From the NCBI GenBank assembly GCA_023014335.1, contig JAECYW010000006.1:2790001-2854000 (forward strand): DNA of 64,000 bases, written 5' to 3'. The notes below the pieces were generated by a model. It saw only the letters and a list, made by a program, of their open reading frames with translations, had not been told where the DNA came from and made no database searches. The translations under genes and the position numbers were made by a program. Positions 11,075-22,396 of the stretch are shown here, piece after piece. Source of the stretch: Galerina marginata (lineage: Eukaryota > Basidiomycota > Agaricomycetes > Agaricales > Galerinaceae). Each line of letters opens with the position of its first letter. Positions within the stretch are counted from its first letter, which is position 1.

Positions 11075-12110
11075 AGGACTTTACCCTTACCTACATACTC
11101 CATATGGACTCCAGCTATTTCCACCTGGAGAGGTGGAGTCCATGTGGAGTCCAGGCTTATATTTTTTGGCTGGTGGCTCAGCCAAACTAAGTGGAGTCTC
11201 CAGGTAGATTCCAGGTGGACTCCAGATAAAATTGAGTGGAAGTTCATGGACTCCACCTATTTCCATCTGGACTTGGCTCTAAATGGCTGATCCATCTGGA
11301 ATGCATAGATTCCATGTGGAATCTTATTTAGTATATAACAATAAATAATAGTATCATAGGCTATTTGCAAGACATATAAATAGAACCAAACAATCCAAAT
11401 CAACAGACCTGCTATTTGGACCTATTTCTAAATAAAAAACACAAAATTAATGATTTTTTTTTTTTGAAAGACTCGCGTTTTTTCGAGTTTTTTGGGTTTT
11501 TCTCGCCAACGAAAGCAGCTAGTCACATGATTTCAAAAGATATAGGGTTTTTAGATCAGACTGCATGGTTACTATTTTTGGCAAAAAGTTCCCACGGTAG
11601 GTAAATCAGCCTAAATATGGAAACAGCACCCTTAAAAAATTATGGCATATCCAGATTTGGAATCTCCTTGAAATTCCGCATCCAATGATACCCTATTGAC
11701 CCTGAATTTCCAACATATAGGTTATGTAAAATATATATAGATAGTAAGCCATAGGGTATATATAGTAGTTAGTTTTAGATTTTTGAAAGCACTGATGGTG
11801 TAGTGGTTAAAGTCTCTATGGCTTTGGCTTTGATGAAGTCTTGGGTTCAATTTATGCTTATGCATGTTATTTTATTCCTTGATCTTGTCTAAGTTCAAGT
11901 CAGACATCTAGTAAGTGGAGACTCCATATGGACTCCATGTTAACTCCATTAACTCCAGATGGACTCCATGTGGACTCCAGTAAGCTCCAGGTGGAATTCA
12001 CCTCAAAGTATCAGAATAGATGCCTTTAGGTGGACTCCATCTGGAGTCTACTGGAGTATCTGCTCTCACATGGAGTTCATGTGGAGTATGTAGGTGGAAG
12101 TAAAGTACAG
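11075..12110. mobile_element. 1036-bp inverted-repeat element in LINE E (unit 1)
   Basis: Flanked by the 9-bp repeat CTCAGCGCG (11066-11074, 12111-12119). Ends share ACTTTAC and ACCTACATACTCCA in inverted orientation, followed by many TGGACTCCA/TGGAGTCCA words. There is no transposase. A 9-bp duplication and long subterminal repeats suggest a non-autonomous MULE-like element, but the superfamily is inferred only. Confidence 0.75.
11789..11862 (+). other. Degenerate tRNA-like sequence
   Basis: GATGGTGTAGTGGTTAAAG resembles a tRNA D-arm with a Pol III A box, and TTGGGTTCAATTT, 45 bases later, resembles a T-arm with a B box. Stems are broken and I cannot draw a full cloverleaf, so it is a tRNA relic or SINE-like sequence rather than a working gene. 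Confidence 0.4.
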
Positions 12111-12204
12111 CTCAGCGCGCTTGTGAGCACATTGCAATCTTCACGGACTCGATCGCAGCTGCGAAACGAGCCCTTGACCCCTCCTTGCACTCGTCACAGG
12201 CTCA
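12111..12204 (+). pseudogene. LINE E ORF2, continuation up to the KDZ insertion (unit 1)
   Basis: Codes for RACEHIAIFTDSIAAAKRAL and a few more residues, ending in ACAGGCTCA. The same nine bases reappear at 55904-55912 on the far side of the KDZ transposon. Confidence 0.85.
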
Positions 12205-13193
12205 GCCTTGTAGGCTATATTTATATATGATACACTGCAATTAAGCTAACATACGTTATACATCCAGACCAGGTTTGGCCCACACTGCCAAAAGGCAGTC
12301 TCTATGCATCGTGCATATATAAGGGGTCGGGGATGCCGGGGATGGGTTTATACGGGCGCTGCTGGGTGCGGGATGCAGTAAACAGATGTAAACAACGTTG
12401 AAAATAATGTTCGGGCATTTCTACCCTCGTCGGGCACCGTTTCGGGCGCGGAAAAAGCGCCCACCACCATACATTAGGGTGTAGATAGAATCTGGGATGT
12501 TTTCAGGGACGTCGGGAGGGCGGAAGGTAGCTAAAACGAATCCGACAACGGATGCCAGGAGTCCGACCCACCCGATTTGGAAAGTAAACCAAAAATAGAT
12601 CTTTCATGACGTCGTGCGTGTGTGCCTTGTGCGATATTTTTAGCCAGATCAGATCAAATTCAGATCAAATCACATTTCGGGTCCGCTTGCAGGTGCCTGG
12701 ACCCGAACGAGCCGTGCGGGGGTTGCTTTGCTGGTATCCGTTGGGCTGTACGCGCTCCCCAGCCTGCTCCCTTTGTATTCCCATAGAATAAACTACATTT
12801 ATGTACTCTACTCGTCAATGCGAACTCAATGGTGTCCTTTAAACCTCAGAAATCGCCCGGGAATAGGATGGATTGGGCTGGGTAGTTTCGGATGACGTTG
12901 GGGTTCAACGCGCCTTCCAAATTCGGCAATGTCCGGGGTTGCTGGGCTGGCCCATCCGTTGGGCTCTACGCGCTCCCCAGCCTGCTTCCCTTGTAATTAC
13001 ATAGAATAAATTACGTTCATGTACTCTACTAGTCTATATGAATTCAATGGTGCCCTTTAGATGTCACAAACCGCTCGGGAATAGGATGGATTGGACTTGG
13101 TAGTTTCGGATGACGATGTACTTCAGCGCGCCTTCCGAATTCGGAAGTGTGCGGGGAATCTGCAGGTGTTGGCATTCTGCGCGGTCTGTAGCT
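12205..13193 (+). repeat. KDZ transposon left terminal inverted repeat (unit 1 copy)
   Basis: Near-identical inverted copy of 54914-55903. Within it, about 12785-13340 contains roughly 215-bp subterminal repeats: (A)GAATAAA...TGTACT(C/T)TACT, GGAATAGGATGGATTGG and AGTTTCGGATGACG each recur two to three times. Confidence 0.85.
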
Positions 13194-13619
13194 GGGTTGC
13201 TTTGCCTATTCGTGAAATAAATGACATTAATGTACTTTACTGGACAGTCTCTTTCGTATGGTACTTAAAAAATGCCTATATTTGCCCGGGAAGAGGCTGG
13301 ATTGCGCTCGATGGGTTCGGATGACGAACATGTTCAACTTCCTGATTTGGCTGGTGGTTGATTTGGGTGTTTACAGCCCGAATTTCTTAAGTTCAAAAAG
13401 CTATGGGCTATGGGCACATTTAAACCATCTATGGGGCAGTATATATGTATGGCAAAAAACAAAATAAAATATATCTAAGAAAAGAAAGAGTCTATGGATT
13501 TAATCACTACTCAAATGAACAGGAAACAAAGACAAAGGGGGCAAAGGAAGTGGCAAGAACGGCAAGAACGGCTTGGGGGCGCGAGGGAATGCATGAAGCT
13601 CGAGGGTGTGAGGGAGAGG
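13194..13619. other. Spacer between KDZ inverted repeat and transposase 3' end
   Basis: Contains the last diverged subterminal repeat (to about 13340), then AT-rich sequence without a recognisable gene. It is the 3' flank of the transposase gene. Confidence 0.5.
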
Positions 13620-15184
13620 CTATGGGTCGTCTTCATCGCCTGATAAAGGTTCAACACGAAAGTCACCATCTTCATCTTCATCCTCCTCCTCCTCCTCTTC
13701 GTTTTCATCGGCGTCGTTTTCGAGCCCATCCTCTTGACCCTCGTTGCCCCCGGTGTCGGCGTCTTCGAGTGGGGCCTTCCAGAGCTCGCGGAAGTGGGAA
13801 GCGAGGCGGATTTGAAGAGACGATTGGGAATGAGCATAGGCTCGAATACCCTCGCTCAATTCCTTCGTCACGCCCTCTCTAGGTTGCAATCGCAATTTCC
13901 ACCAGCCAGCCTTCCACTCCAAGAATGCGAGAACCCTCCGCATTTCCTCCTTCAGCAACATGACCTCCTCCCTCGCCCTCGCCGCCCTTGCTCTGCTCTT
14001 CACCCACTCCATACGGAGTATGTCGTCCTTGACATCCTCCGGGTCTGACGAAGACGCCGTCAGCCATATCCACGACAGCGTACGCCTCGTTTCACCCGTT
14101 CCATCCCTCTTGCTCCGCGGCTCGTTTGCGAGGCTGAACTCGTTCTCCTCTGGCAAATTCGAAGGCTCCTGATAGACTACGCCATCCTCCTGAACCCCTC
14201 GACGGCCCACCCTTGTACGCAGGCGGTCTGGGTCCTGGTATGCTCTGATGTCGCCGTCATCGAGAACTCGGAACACCTCCTCCCACTTGCCAGGGCCTGC
14301 AAGCATGAGTTTGGCGCTTCGAGCCCCTCGGTACCTATCTGCTGCGTTTCGAGCCTTCAGGTGAATCTTGTCAATTACGGTTCTCGACCTTGTGCCATCC
14401 CGCTGGCCTCGAATGTTCTTGTTCTTGAAGTAAATCATTCGGCTCTTTATCTTGAGAACCTGTCTGATTTTTTCCAGTGAATCCGCGCATTGTGCATCTC
14501 GAAGTCTTTCCTCGATTTTGGGCAAACCAGGTAGGCAAACGCGGGTACGAACGGAGGCGGGAAGGCGGGATGGCAGCCAGAGTACCACGTTCTCTGGTTG
14601 GTCGGAATTCGGAACAGGCTGCAGCCCCGCGTTCTCTTTGGAAAGGTCGGCCTGGTACTGGAGAAGGCCGGGCATGTAAATCGCGAGCAGCTGCTCCCAG
14701 CTGCGGATGCGTCCGCGGAGGATGTTCCGCTCTTCGGTTAAGCTCCGCTCTTGGAGGAGTGTGGCGTTTTGCTTTAGGTCGTTGATCTTAGATAAACGTT
14801 GTAGGCGCCGTCTGTACAGATAAACGTTAGCACAAATTAAACGAAACGGGCTGAAACACGTACTGAGTGTCTTCAAGGTCTAAGCCTATCTGAACAAAGG
14901 ACCACGCCGACGTTGCATGCAGCGCAACGCCGCCGCTCGATAGCCGACGCTCCTCTTCATCCGCAAGCTCCTTCTTCACCTGGGCCTCAGAGAGATCTGC
15001 AAAGTAAATCAGTAACGGCTAGAAGAGGGATAAAATGCATGCCTACATGAGTCGGGGTTGTAGTAGGGGTTCTTTTTCTTTCTCGGAATCGCCGTGTCCT
15101 GCTCCCACTCCACACACATTCCCTCCCACTTATCCACGAGCTCCGAGTCCAACGACTTCGTTAGGCCACGGTGGCCCTCTTGCT
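13620..15184 (-). pseudogene. KDZ transposase C-terminal half (unit 1 copy)
   Basis: Same as 33784-35348, with at least one amino-acid difference (Met for Val before EWVKSRARA). Includes exons from the LINE A insertion point (LDSELVDKWEGMCVEWEQD) through LSEAQVKKELADEEERRL to the acidic C-terminus. The N-terminal half of the gene is not linked to this copy, because the array junction at 20724 truncates it. Confidence 0.85.
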
Positions 15185-18100
15185 AAACGCAAATTCTTCG
15201 AGGAACGCATCGTTGATATTGCTTACTCCAACAAGCGCCCCTGGGATCTGATGAATTGGACCCAGAAGCGTGTGTTACCTGCCTGCGAAGCTCTCTCCTA
15301 CCAGGGGGCTCCGTGCATCTCCCTAGACTCCCTCTGGGATGCTCTCCACGGTACGTATAACTCGGCCTCTGGCCGAGAGTATGATCTTTCTCCTTTGGAC
15401 CAAATCCCCGCCATGCCGGTTAGGGATTGGGTTCCCTTTTCCATGTTCGAACTCACGGAGGCTCTCTCCGCGTGTTCGAGCAGATCCGCTCCGGGCCCCG
15501 ACCACATCAGTTGGGCACACCTGAAGTGGTTTGTTAAAAAGGAAGGCGGCGCCGCCGACCTTTTCCTCCGGATCGCCAACGGGTGCCTTGAGCATTCGCA
15601 TTGGCCTTCCGCCTTTAAGGACTCGCTGTCGGTTATCATTCCGAAACCCGGCAAGCCTTCCTACTCCACCCCGAAGTCTTTCAGGCCAATTGTGCTTCTG
15701 AATACTTTGGGGAAACTTATTACAAGTTCTTACATAGTAAAAGAACTTGTTTTCCGGCCTGCATAGCAGCAGAAAACATTCCTAACGCCAAGGACAGAAA
15801 TACTCCCACTCATATAGTGACCCTGCATGGTTTCTGTATCTCAGCCATTACTGGGCCAATTTTTATGATCTTGGTATCAAAAAATTCGTAAAAATCAGGG
15901 CTTTCATGTGGCATATGTATCCAGGGTTGATTAGGTCATGTGACCCGTTCACACGAGCCAAAAAGCGCAAATTTGTGTAAATTTACACTTGAAACATATT
16001 TCACTGAGCTAGATATGCTAAAATGCATTGCCCAGACCAATCTAGAATAATGTACAAATATTTACATATGTTTTGCAATGATGTCATGGTGTCCAAATCT
16101 GGCAAACAGCCAGCTCAACTTGGTGAAAATCCGAAAATTGGTGTCAAACTGACTGGATAACCCATGAAAGAAACACTAAACATTGCAAAACATGACCAAA
16201 TAGCTTTAATATGATGTAATAGATGCTTACAGAATCAAACTCACAGCAAGACTTTGGGCAATTGCCTTGGAATCAGTAATGCACCAACTTGGACCAAAAA
16301 TATTCTCAGGGATATGTCATGTGATATGTGTGCACAGACCACCTGTTAGGTAAAAAAACATTATTACTATTTTTTATTTTATTTCAATACCTTAAAAATC
16401 TCTCAATATGGCTTATTTACTTTGTATTTCAAAAAATATTCCGCATTTGGTAAGTCACATAAAGGTGTGACAATATGTATGTGACACCATCTTTTAACCC
16501 TGATTTTTCTGATAATTACACACTTTTTTTCAAGGCAATCCAATAAAAACTAAGCGACGTATGAATTAATCCTATTACAAGTTCTTATTGTAGTCTAATA
16601 ATTAATCTTGTTACAAGTTCTTACATAGTAAAAGAACTTGTTTTCCGGCCTGCATAGCAGCAGAAAACATTCCTAACGCCAAGGACAGAAATACTCCCAC
16701 TCATATAGTGACCCTGCATGGTTTCTGTATCTCAGCCATTACTGGGCCAATTTTTATGATCTTGGTATCAAAAAATTCGTAAAAATCAGGCCCTTCCTGG
16801 TCACATGACCAGGCCGTATTAGGCTTGTTAGAACCGCCTCATTTTTCTGCTTTTTTTGAGTATAAGATCATTCTAATAGCTTCAGATTTGAGCGGACTAT
16901 GCAATATTTACCTTTTTAATCTTTATTTATAGTCAGACTCACCTAGAAAGTAAGAACTTGTTTTTGCCATGCGCAGCAATGGCCTCTGACCAAGTTGAGA
17001 AGATGATCTCGAATCGCATTCAGTTTGACGCTGTCAAATTTGATGTTTTTCATCCAAATCAGGTTGGGGGCGTTCGACAGCGCTCCACTGAGGATGCTGG
17101 CCTCTACCTAACGCACATTGTGCGCGCTGGGTGGGCTAAGGGACTTAAAACGAGCGTCTTGGCGTTCGATCTGGCCCAATTCTTTCCGTCGATAAACCAT
17201 GATGTTTTATTGGCGGTGCTCGCCAAGCAGGGGTTTCCACCAAATGTGGTGAAATTCTTTGCTTCTTACTTAGTTGGCCGTTCTACGCAGTACGCATGGA
17301 ACGCCTTCGTCTCTCCGCATCGGTCTGCAGACGTGGGGGTAGGACAGGGCTCTGCTCTATCACCCGTTCTGTCGGCCCTTACGTTGGCGCCCATCATGCG
17401 CCTCTTCGAGCAGCATCGCGATAAATGCTGGCTTCTTTCCTATGTCGACGACGGTACACTCATTGTGCAGTCAAAGTCACTCGACATAAATTGTTTGCTC
17501 CTCAAAAAAGCTTACAAGGTTATTTTCGAACTGTTTACTCAGTTCGCTCTCGTCCTCGAGCACGACAAGTCGGAGATCTATCACTTCGACAGGTCGCACT
17601 CGGATTACAACCCTTCAATTGATCTGGGCTACGCCCCGTTCACTGGAGCGACTCCCCTGAAGCCCAAGCCATTCTGGCGATACTTGGGCTTCTTTTTTGA
17701 CCGCAAGCTCACCTTTCACGAGCATGTGCGATTTTACTCGACCAAGGCATTCTCGTCGGTGAAAGCCATGAGGATGCTTGGTTCGTCCACTCGCGGTTTG
17801 GAGCCTACTGAAAAGAGGCTCCTTTACCGATCTTGCGTGGTGCCCATAGCTACCTATGGGTATCGTCTCTGGTTCTTCGAAGGCGCTCGATGCAAGGGCA
17901 CTTTGAAGCTTTTAGGTCAGATGCAGCGTAAGGCTGCTCTCTGGATTACAGGTGCGTTTTCTACGTCCCCCGGTCCCGGTGTCGAGGCCCTTGCCGGCCT
18001 CTTCCCCTTTCATCTTCTCCTCGAGAGGCTTAACTACCGCGCAATCCTGCGCGTCGGTACCCTCTCAGAGACTCACCCCGTTCGGTCTTTATTGGCCGGG

Positions 18101-19961
18101 CACATGTTGGGCAAGGCTACGCCTCACCCCCTCTCCTACCATTCGATGTCCCGCCGTCAAAAGCTGAACACGAAGGGTCCTATTTTGGAGATCGTTAAGA
18201 AGCTCCCCATCCTGACCGAGCGTTTGGAGCCTATGGCTTCACATGCCAGGCCAGGCCATCGATTCCGCGACCGTTACTGGTCGCGGGTCACATTCGAGGA
18301 ATCTCTGGCCCCTCTCAACAAGGACAGGGATTTCAATTATTACCTTGACTTCATCTTCGACATGTTCATGTGGGATGAGGGGGGTGTTTGCATTGGGACG
18401 GACGCTAGCGTTTACGTGAACGTCAACCCCAATAGGGCCACTCAGTCCGTCGCGGCTGGGGTCATCTTTTCACAAGGCGTTGAAGTTGATCGCTTCAGAT
18501 GGCTTGTGGGTCGCACCACCGCGCCTGACGCGGAAATGTCGGCCATCTGCCGTGCCATCGAGGCCGCCACCAGGCGGCAATGCAGGCACGTCGCTATATT
18601 CACGGACTCGATTGCTATGGCAAAACGAGCCCTTGACACTTCCTTGCATTCGTCGCAGTCTCACTCGCTGCGTGCTTGCAAACTCCTCGAAACCTGGCTC
18701 GAGGCAGATCCTCAACGCTGGATTTCCTTCCACTACGTCCCCACCAATCTCGAGTGGGGCGTTCATCATATGGCTCACAAGCACGCGCGTGGGGCCGCTC
18801 ATTTCCCCGTAGACTTTGGTTCGCGGGTCACTTTCGATCGACTTCATGCAGAAGGCGACACTCGCGTGGCGGCACGCTGGGCCAAGGCTGCAGCTGACCG
18901 TCCACAACATCTGGGTCGCGACTTCCTCCAGCTTTCTACGCTGGGCAAGAAGCCGCGACCCATTCGTCCGGCTACTCGCAAGGGTGGGCCTTATATTCGC
19001 GAATCCGGAGGCGATGCCGCTTCCTTCGCGCGCTTGTGCAGGTGTATACTGAATCATGCGCCAATCGGTTTGTATTACGACCGATTTAACATCCAAGAGC
19101 CTCATGGCTGCCCCCGCTGCGGCGCTCCTCGCGAGACCCGCTCACACATCCTGAAGTACTGCCCGCGGTACGACAGACAATCCCCAACCGATCGTTTACA
19201 CAGTTTGTTGATGTTTTTGTTGGAGAATCAAGAAGCCTTCTCCTTCGCCCGCCAAGCGGCAGCACCGCAAGGCATTGGGTAAGGCGTTCCGCGCGGGCTC
19301 GCTGCTCAGAGAGGCCTTGATACCTTCTCTCGGGTTGCGTCAGTTGGGGGAGGTCCAATCCCTCCTTCGGACGAGGTTGACAGGCCAAGGACGGGGTGGT
19401 GCAGTTCCGCGCGTTCCTCGCGTTTCGTACCCGGTTGCATTCGCTACGACCGGTGGTTACTTTGCGGCCCATATCTCGAATGGTAGCTGCTCTTTTGGCT
19501 TGCGCGGATGATTTTCATCATTCGGTTGGGGGCCTTATCCCCGCATCTGCTTATTTCCTTCGCTGGTATGGGTTTCGGGTCGTCAAGGCGCGGGTGGGTG
19601 AAGGTTTTCGGATCGGGTCTGGGTTCTGAAGTGGGCGTTGGGTTTGGAAGGCGGAGAGAGTGCAGCAGCTGCGGCTGCCAGGAGATGTGCGGGCGGGCTT
19701 CGGTTCGTCCAAACGTGGTATTGGCGTAGCAGTGGGGGCCGTCCCTCCCTCGGGACTGGGCGGTTAGGTGGTCCGTCCCCCCTAGCAAAGGCCTGGCGCA
19801 CAAAGGACGCCGTTGGAAGGATTCGGAAGAAATGGATGGGTTCGGGTCTGGTTCGGGGATTAGTAGTTTACTGCGCGCTTTCGACCGGGGATTTGTATTA
19901 GTTAGGCGACCGGACTGCTTTCGCGCACCGGTATATAAATTGTTGATTAAAAAAAAAAAAA
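15185..19961 (+). mobile_element. LINE A (5'-truncated; unit 1)
   Basis: Flanked by the 15-bp repeat GGTGGCCCTCTTGCT (15170-15184, 19962-19976) and ending in 13 A residues, as expected of target-primed insertion. It lacks ORF1 and endonuclease. The ORF2 frame starts at KRKFFEERIVDIAYSNKR, is interrupted by HLE copy e after NTLGKLI, and resumes with EKMISNRIQFDAVKFDVF. It passes LSYVDDGTL (reverse transcriptase), GTDASVY, DAEMSAI and FTDSIAM (RNase H Asp-Glu-Asp), then a C-terminal CCHC cluster (CPRCGAPRETRSHILKYC), and stops at 19282. A 3' UTR of about 665 bp follows. Without the HLE the frame would be open throughout. The family fits Tad1-like fungal LINEs. Confidence 0.9.
15720..16994 (+). 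mobile_element. HLE copy e: one 891-bp unit plus short end (unit 1)
   Basis: A long unit (15720-16610) and a short terminal unit (16611-16994) both begin TTACAAGTTCTTACATAG. The right terminus is GCCATGCGCAGCAATGGC followed by CTCTGACCAAG. Removal restores the LINE A codons CTT ATT GAG with no duplicated bases. Non-coding. Confidence 0.85.
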
Positions 19962-20724
19962 GGTGGCCCTCTTGCTGAAGATTTCGCTGCGCCACCGCAG
20001 CCTTGTACCTTCTGAGCAACGTCAAGCCCATGTTGATGTACTTGAGCCAATTCCAAAAGGAGAAGTGGTCATCGAGAACATCCTGACGAGATCCGGGGCC
20101 TTGAGTTTTGGTGGAGTTACCAAGTGCATTGTGCGGGCCCCAGACACGCTCGGGGCACTCGCCGTCGGTGTTTCCTACGCCACGGATGTAGTTGAAGGAA
20201 TAAAGCTGGTGGTCCTTCGTTTGATGCATGGGCTCGTGAAGCTTCGGAATGGCCGGGTTCAGCGTTTTTCCGGGCAATGGCTTGATTTCGTCTGGCCAAT
20301 GTTCCTCGATGCGCTTGAACAAATTGATGAACCACTGGCACGCGATGTCGTAGCTTGCGAGCACAACGGCAACCATGATGAACCGGAGGACCATGCCGAA
20401 GATATAATCCATGTTCGCGTACCTATAATCAATAAGAAGACATGAGGGCTGGAAAAAACAAACGGAATTAGCCACGTACCTCTCGCCCTTCTGCAGGTTT
20501 CCAACACCTAGCGGGAAAATCATCTCTGAGCGCCCACAAACTGCCGCACCGACGCCAGTGTATCGAAGCCCAACCGAGTATTTCGTGTTGGCTTGCGCGA
20601 GGGCCTGAAGGCCGACGCAGGTACTGATCTGGGCGGGCAAGCAAGTTAGAGAAGAAAGAAAAGATGAGGAGAAGGAAGAAAACGCACATCGGCGTCGTTT
20701 GCCCTACTCAAAACATACTTCTCA
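19962..20724 (-). pseudogene. KDZ transposase central fragment (unit 1 copy)
   Basis: Same as 41908-42670, starting at the LINE A target duplication and stopping at the array junction. Contains SYDIACQW, YSFNYIRGVGNTDGE and TQGPGSRQDVLDDHFSFWNW. Confidence 0.85.
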
Positions 20725-21427
20725 CAGTAAATAAGCCATTTTAAGAGATTTTAAAGGCATTAAAATAAAATAAAAATACTAATGATGTTTTTTTACCTAA
20801 GAGATGGTCTGTGCACACATATCACATGACATATCCCTGAGAATATTTTGGTCTCACTTGGTGCATCAACTGATTCCAAGGCAATTGCACAAAGTTCTGC
20901 TGTGAGTTTGATTATGTAAGCATCTAGAACATTATATTCAAGTCATTTGGTCATGTTTTGCAATGTTTGGTGTGTCTTTCATGGGTTATCCAGTCAGTTT
21001 AACACCAATTTTGCGATTTTTACTGAGTTAAGCTGGCTGTTTGCCAGATTTGGACACCATGACATCATTGAAAAACATATGTAAATATTTGTACATTATT
21101 CTAAATTGGTCTGGGTAACATATTTTAGTATATCTAGCTCACTGAAATCTGTTTTAAGTGTAAATTTACACAAATTTGCGCTTTTTGGGTCGTGTGAACA
21201 GGTCACATGACCTAATCAACCCTGGATACACATGCCACATGAAAGCCGTGATTTTTAGGATTTTTTTGATACCAAGATCATAAAAATTGGCCCAGTAATG
21301 GCTGAGATACAGAAACCATGCAGGGTCACTATAGCAGTGGGAGAATTTCCAACCATTGCGTTAGAAACCATTTCCATCTGCTATCAAGTGTAGAAAACAA
21401 GTTCTTTTACTACGTAAGAACTTGTAA
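20725..21427 (-). mobile_element. HLE copy a (unit 2)
   Basis: Duplicate of 561-1264, one base shorter in an A-run. The same chimeric junction lies at its left edge. Confidence 0.8.
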
Positions 21428-21650
21428 TGTTGACAACCAGGGTGCTCTCAGTGTTTCCAAGAATCCTGAACACCATGGGCGCATGAAGCACTTGGACTTG
21501 CGGTTTTACTGGCTCAGGGATGCTGTTGCTGTTGGACTTATTTCACCATCCTTCATCTCAACAGATGAACAAGTGGCAGACCTTCTTACCAAACCCCTTT
21601 CATCTTCCAAAGTTGCATTTTGCAGAGAACGAATGGGTCTTAGGCCTTAG
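21428..21650 (+). pseudogene. Copia RNase H fragment (unit 2)
   Basis: Duplicate of 1265-1487; same reading frame and stop. Confidence 0.8.
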
Positions 21651-21709
21651 GCCAATTTTTCTTGTGTTATTTTTCTTGTGTTCTGGAGACTGTCCAGATC
21701 AGGGGGGTG

Positions 21710-22073
21710 TGTTAAAGCTGCTTTCCCACTCTCCATAACATTCTATTCTTTCTATCTTATCTTATCAGATTAGATTAGATCCTTATCAGAACACACTTCA
21801 TTTATGTAGTTCTTCATTTGATCTTTATCAGATTCTTATCACTTCTTTCCCCATTTGGGTATATTGCTCATTTTCATATATAAAGGCTTAGCTAGTTGCC
21901 AGAAGTCCCCAGTTACTCACTCCGGACTTCAGGCAAGTATATAGTCATTTCACAATATCATCAGTTACTCACTCCGGACTTCAGCTCTTCATAGCTCATC
22001 TGTCCTTTACACTGAGTTCCTCATATTTGGCACTCCGCTGCCTCACGTGTTCCCACGCTCGCCTGCTTCAACA
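21710..22073 (+). repeat. Copia 3' LTR (unit 2)
   Basis: Duplicate of 1547-1909 with one extra C near the start. The following 320 bp to 22396 are non-coding degenerate repeats as in unit 1. Confidence 0.7.
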
Positions 22074-22396
22074 CATTTTGTAAGTCATGTGATCACATTA
22101 CATAATCATATCAAATAACAAAGACAGCATTTATTTATTATGATATGAAATTGCTAGGGAAATAGAATAAAATCGTCAAGAAATCGCAAAGAGAAAGCAA
22201 TGAAATCATCAATGAAATCGTCCAAGAAGGTTATGAAATGCGCAATGAAAGGGATGAAATTCGCAATGAAAGGTATGAAATTTGCAATGAAAGAAAAGAA
22301 CAGGCATATTAATGAAAGGCCTTTCATAAAAACCTAGGCATTATAGATATGGAGCTGCAGGCTTGAGCCTAAGTTATTTGAAAAAAAGTGGTAGCC

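Larger units (their letters stand above)
561..20724. repeat. Tandem array unit 1 (20164 bp)
   Basis: Everything here recurs in 20725-42670 in the same order and orientation, offset 20164 (21946 after 16994). I noticed only about nine substitutions and a few single-base indels, without a base-by-base alignment. Both left boundaries have the same chimeric junction: KDZ transposase sequence ending CTTCTCA is joined to element interior CAGTAAATAAG, sharing two bases (CA). Confidence 0.9.

Noticed and set aside
11789..11862. Functional tRNA gene
   Set aside because: A and B boxes are recognisable, but the acceptor and anticodon stems do not pair well.
15720..15766. Conserved protein ending TSSYIVKELVF
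   Set aside because: This tail recurs on unrelated frames because they all read into the HLE left terminus; it is not a domain.
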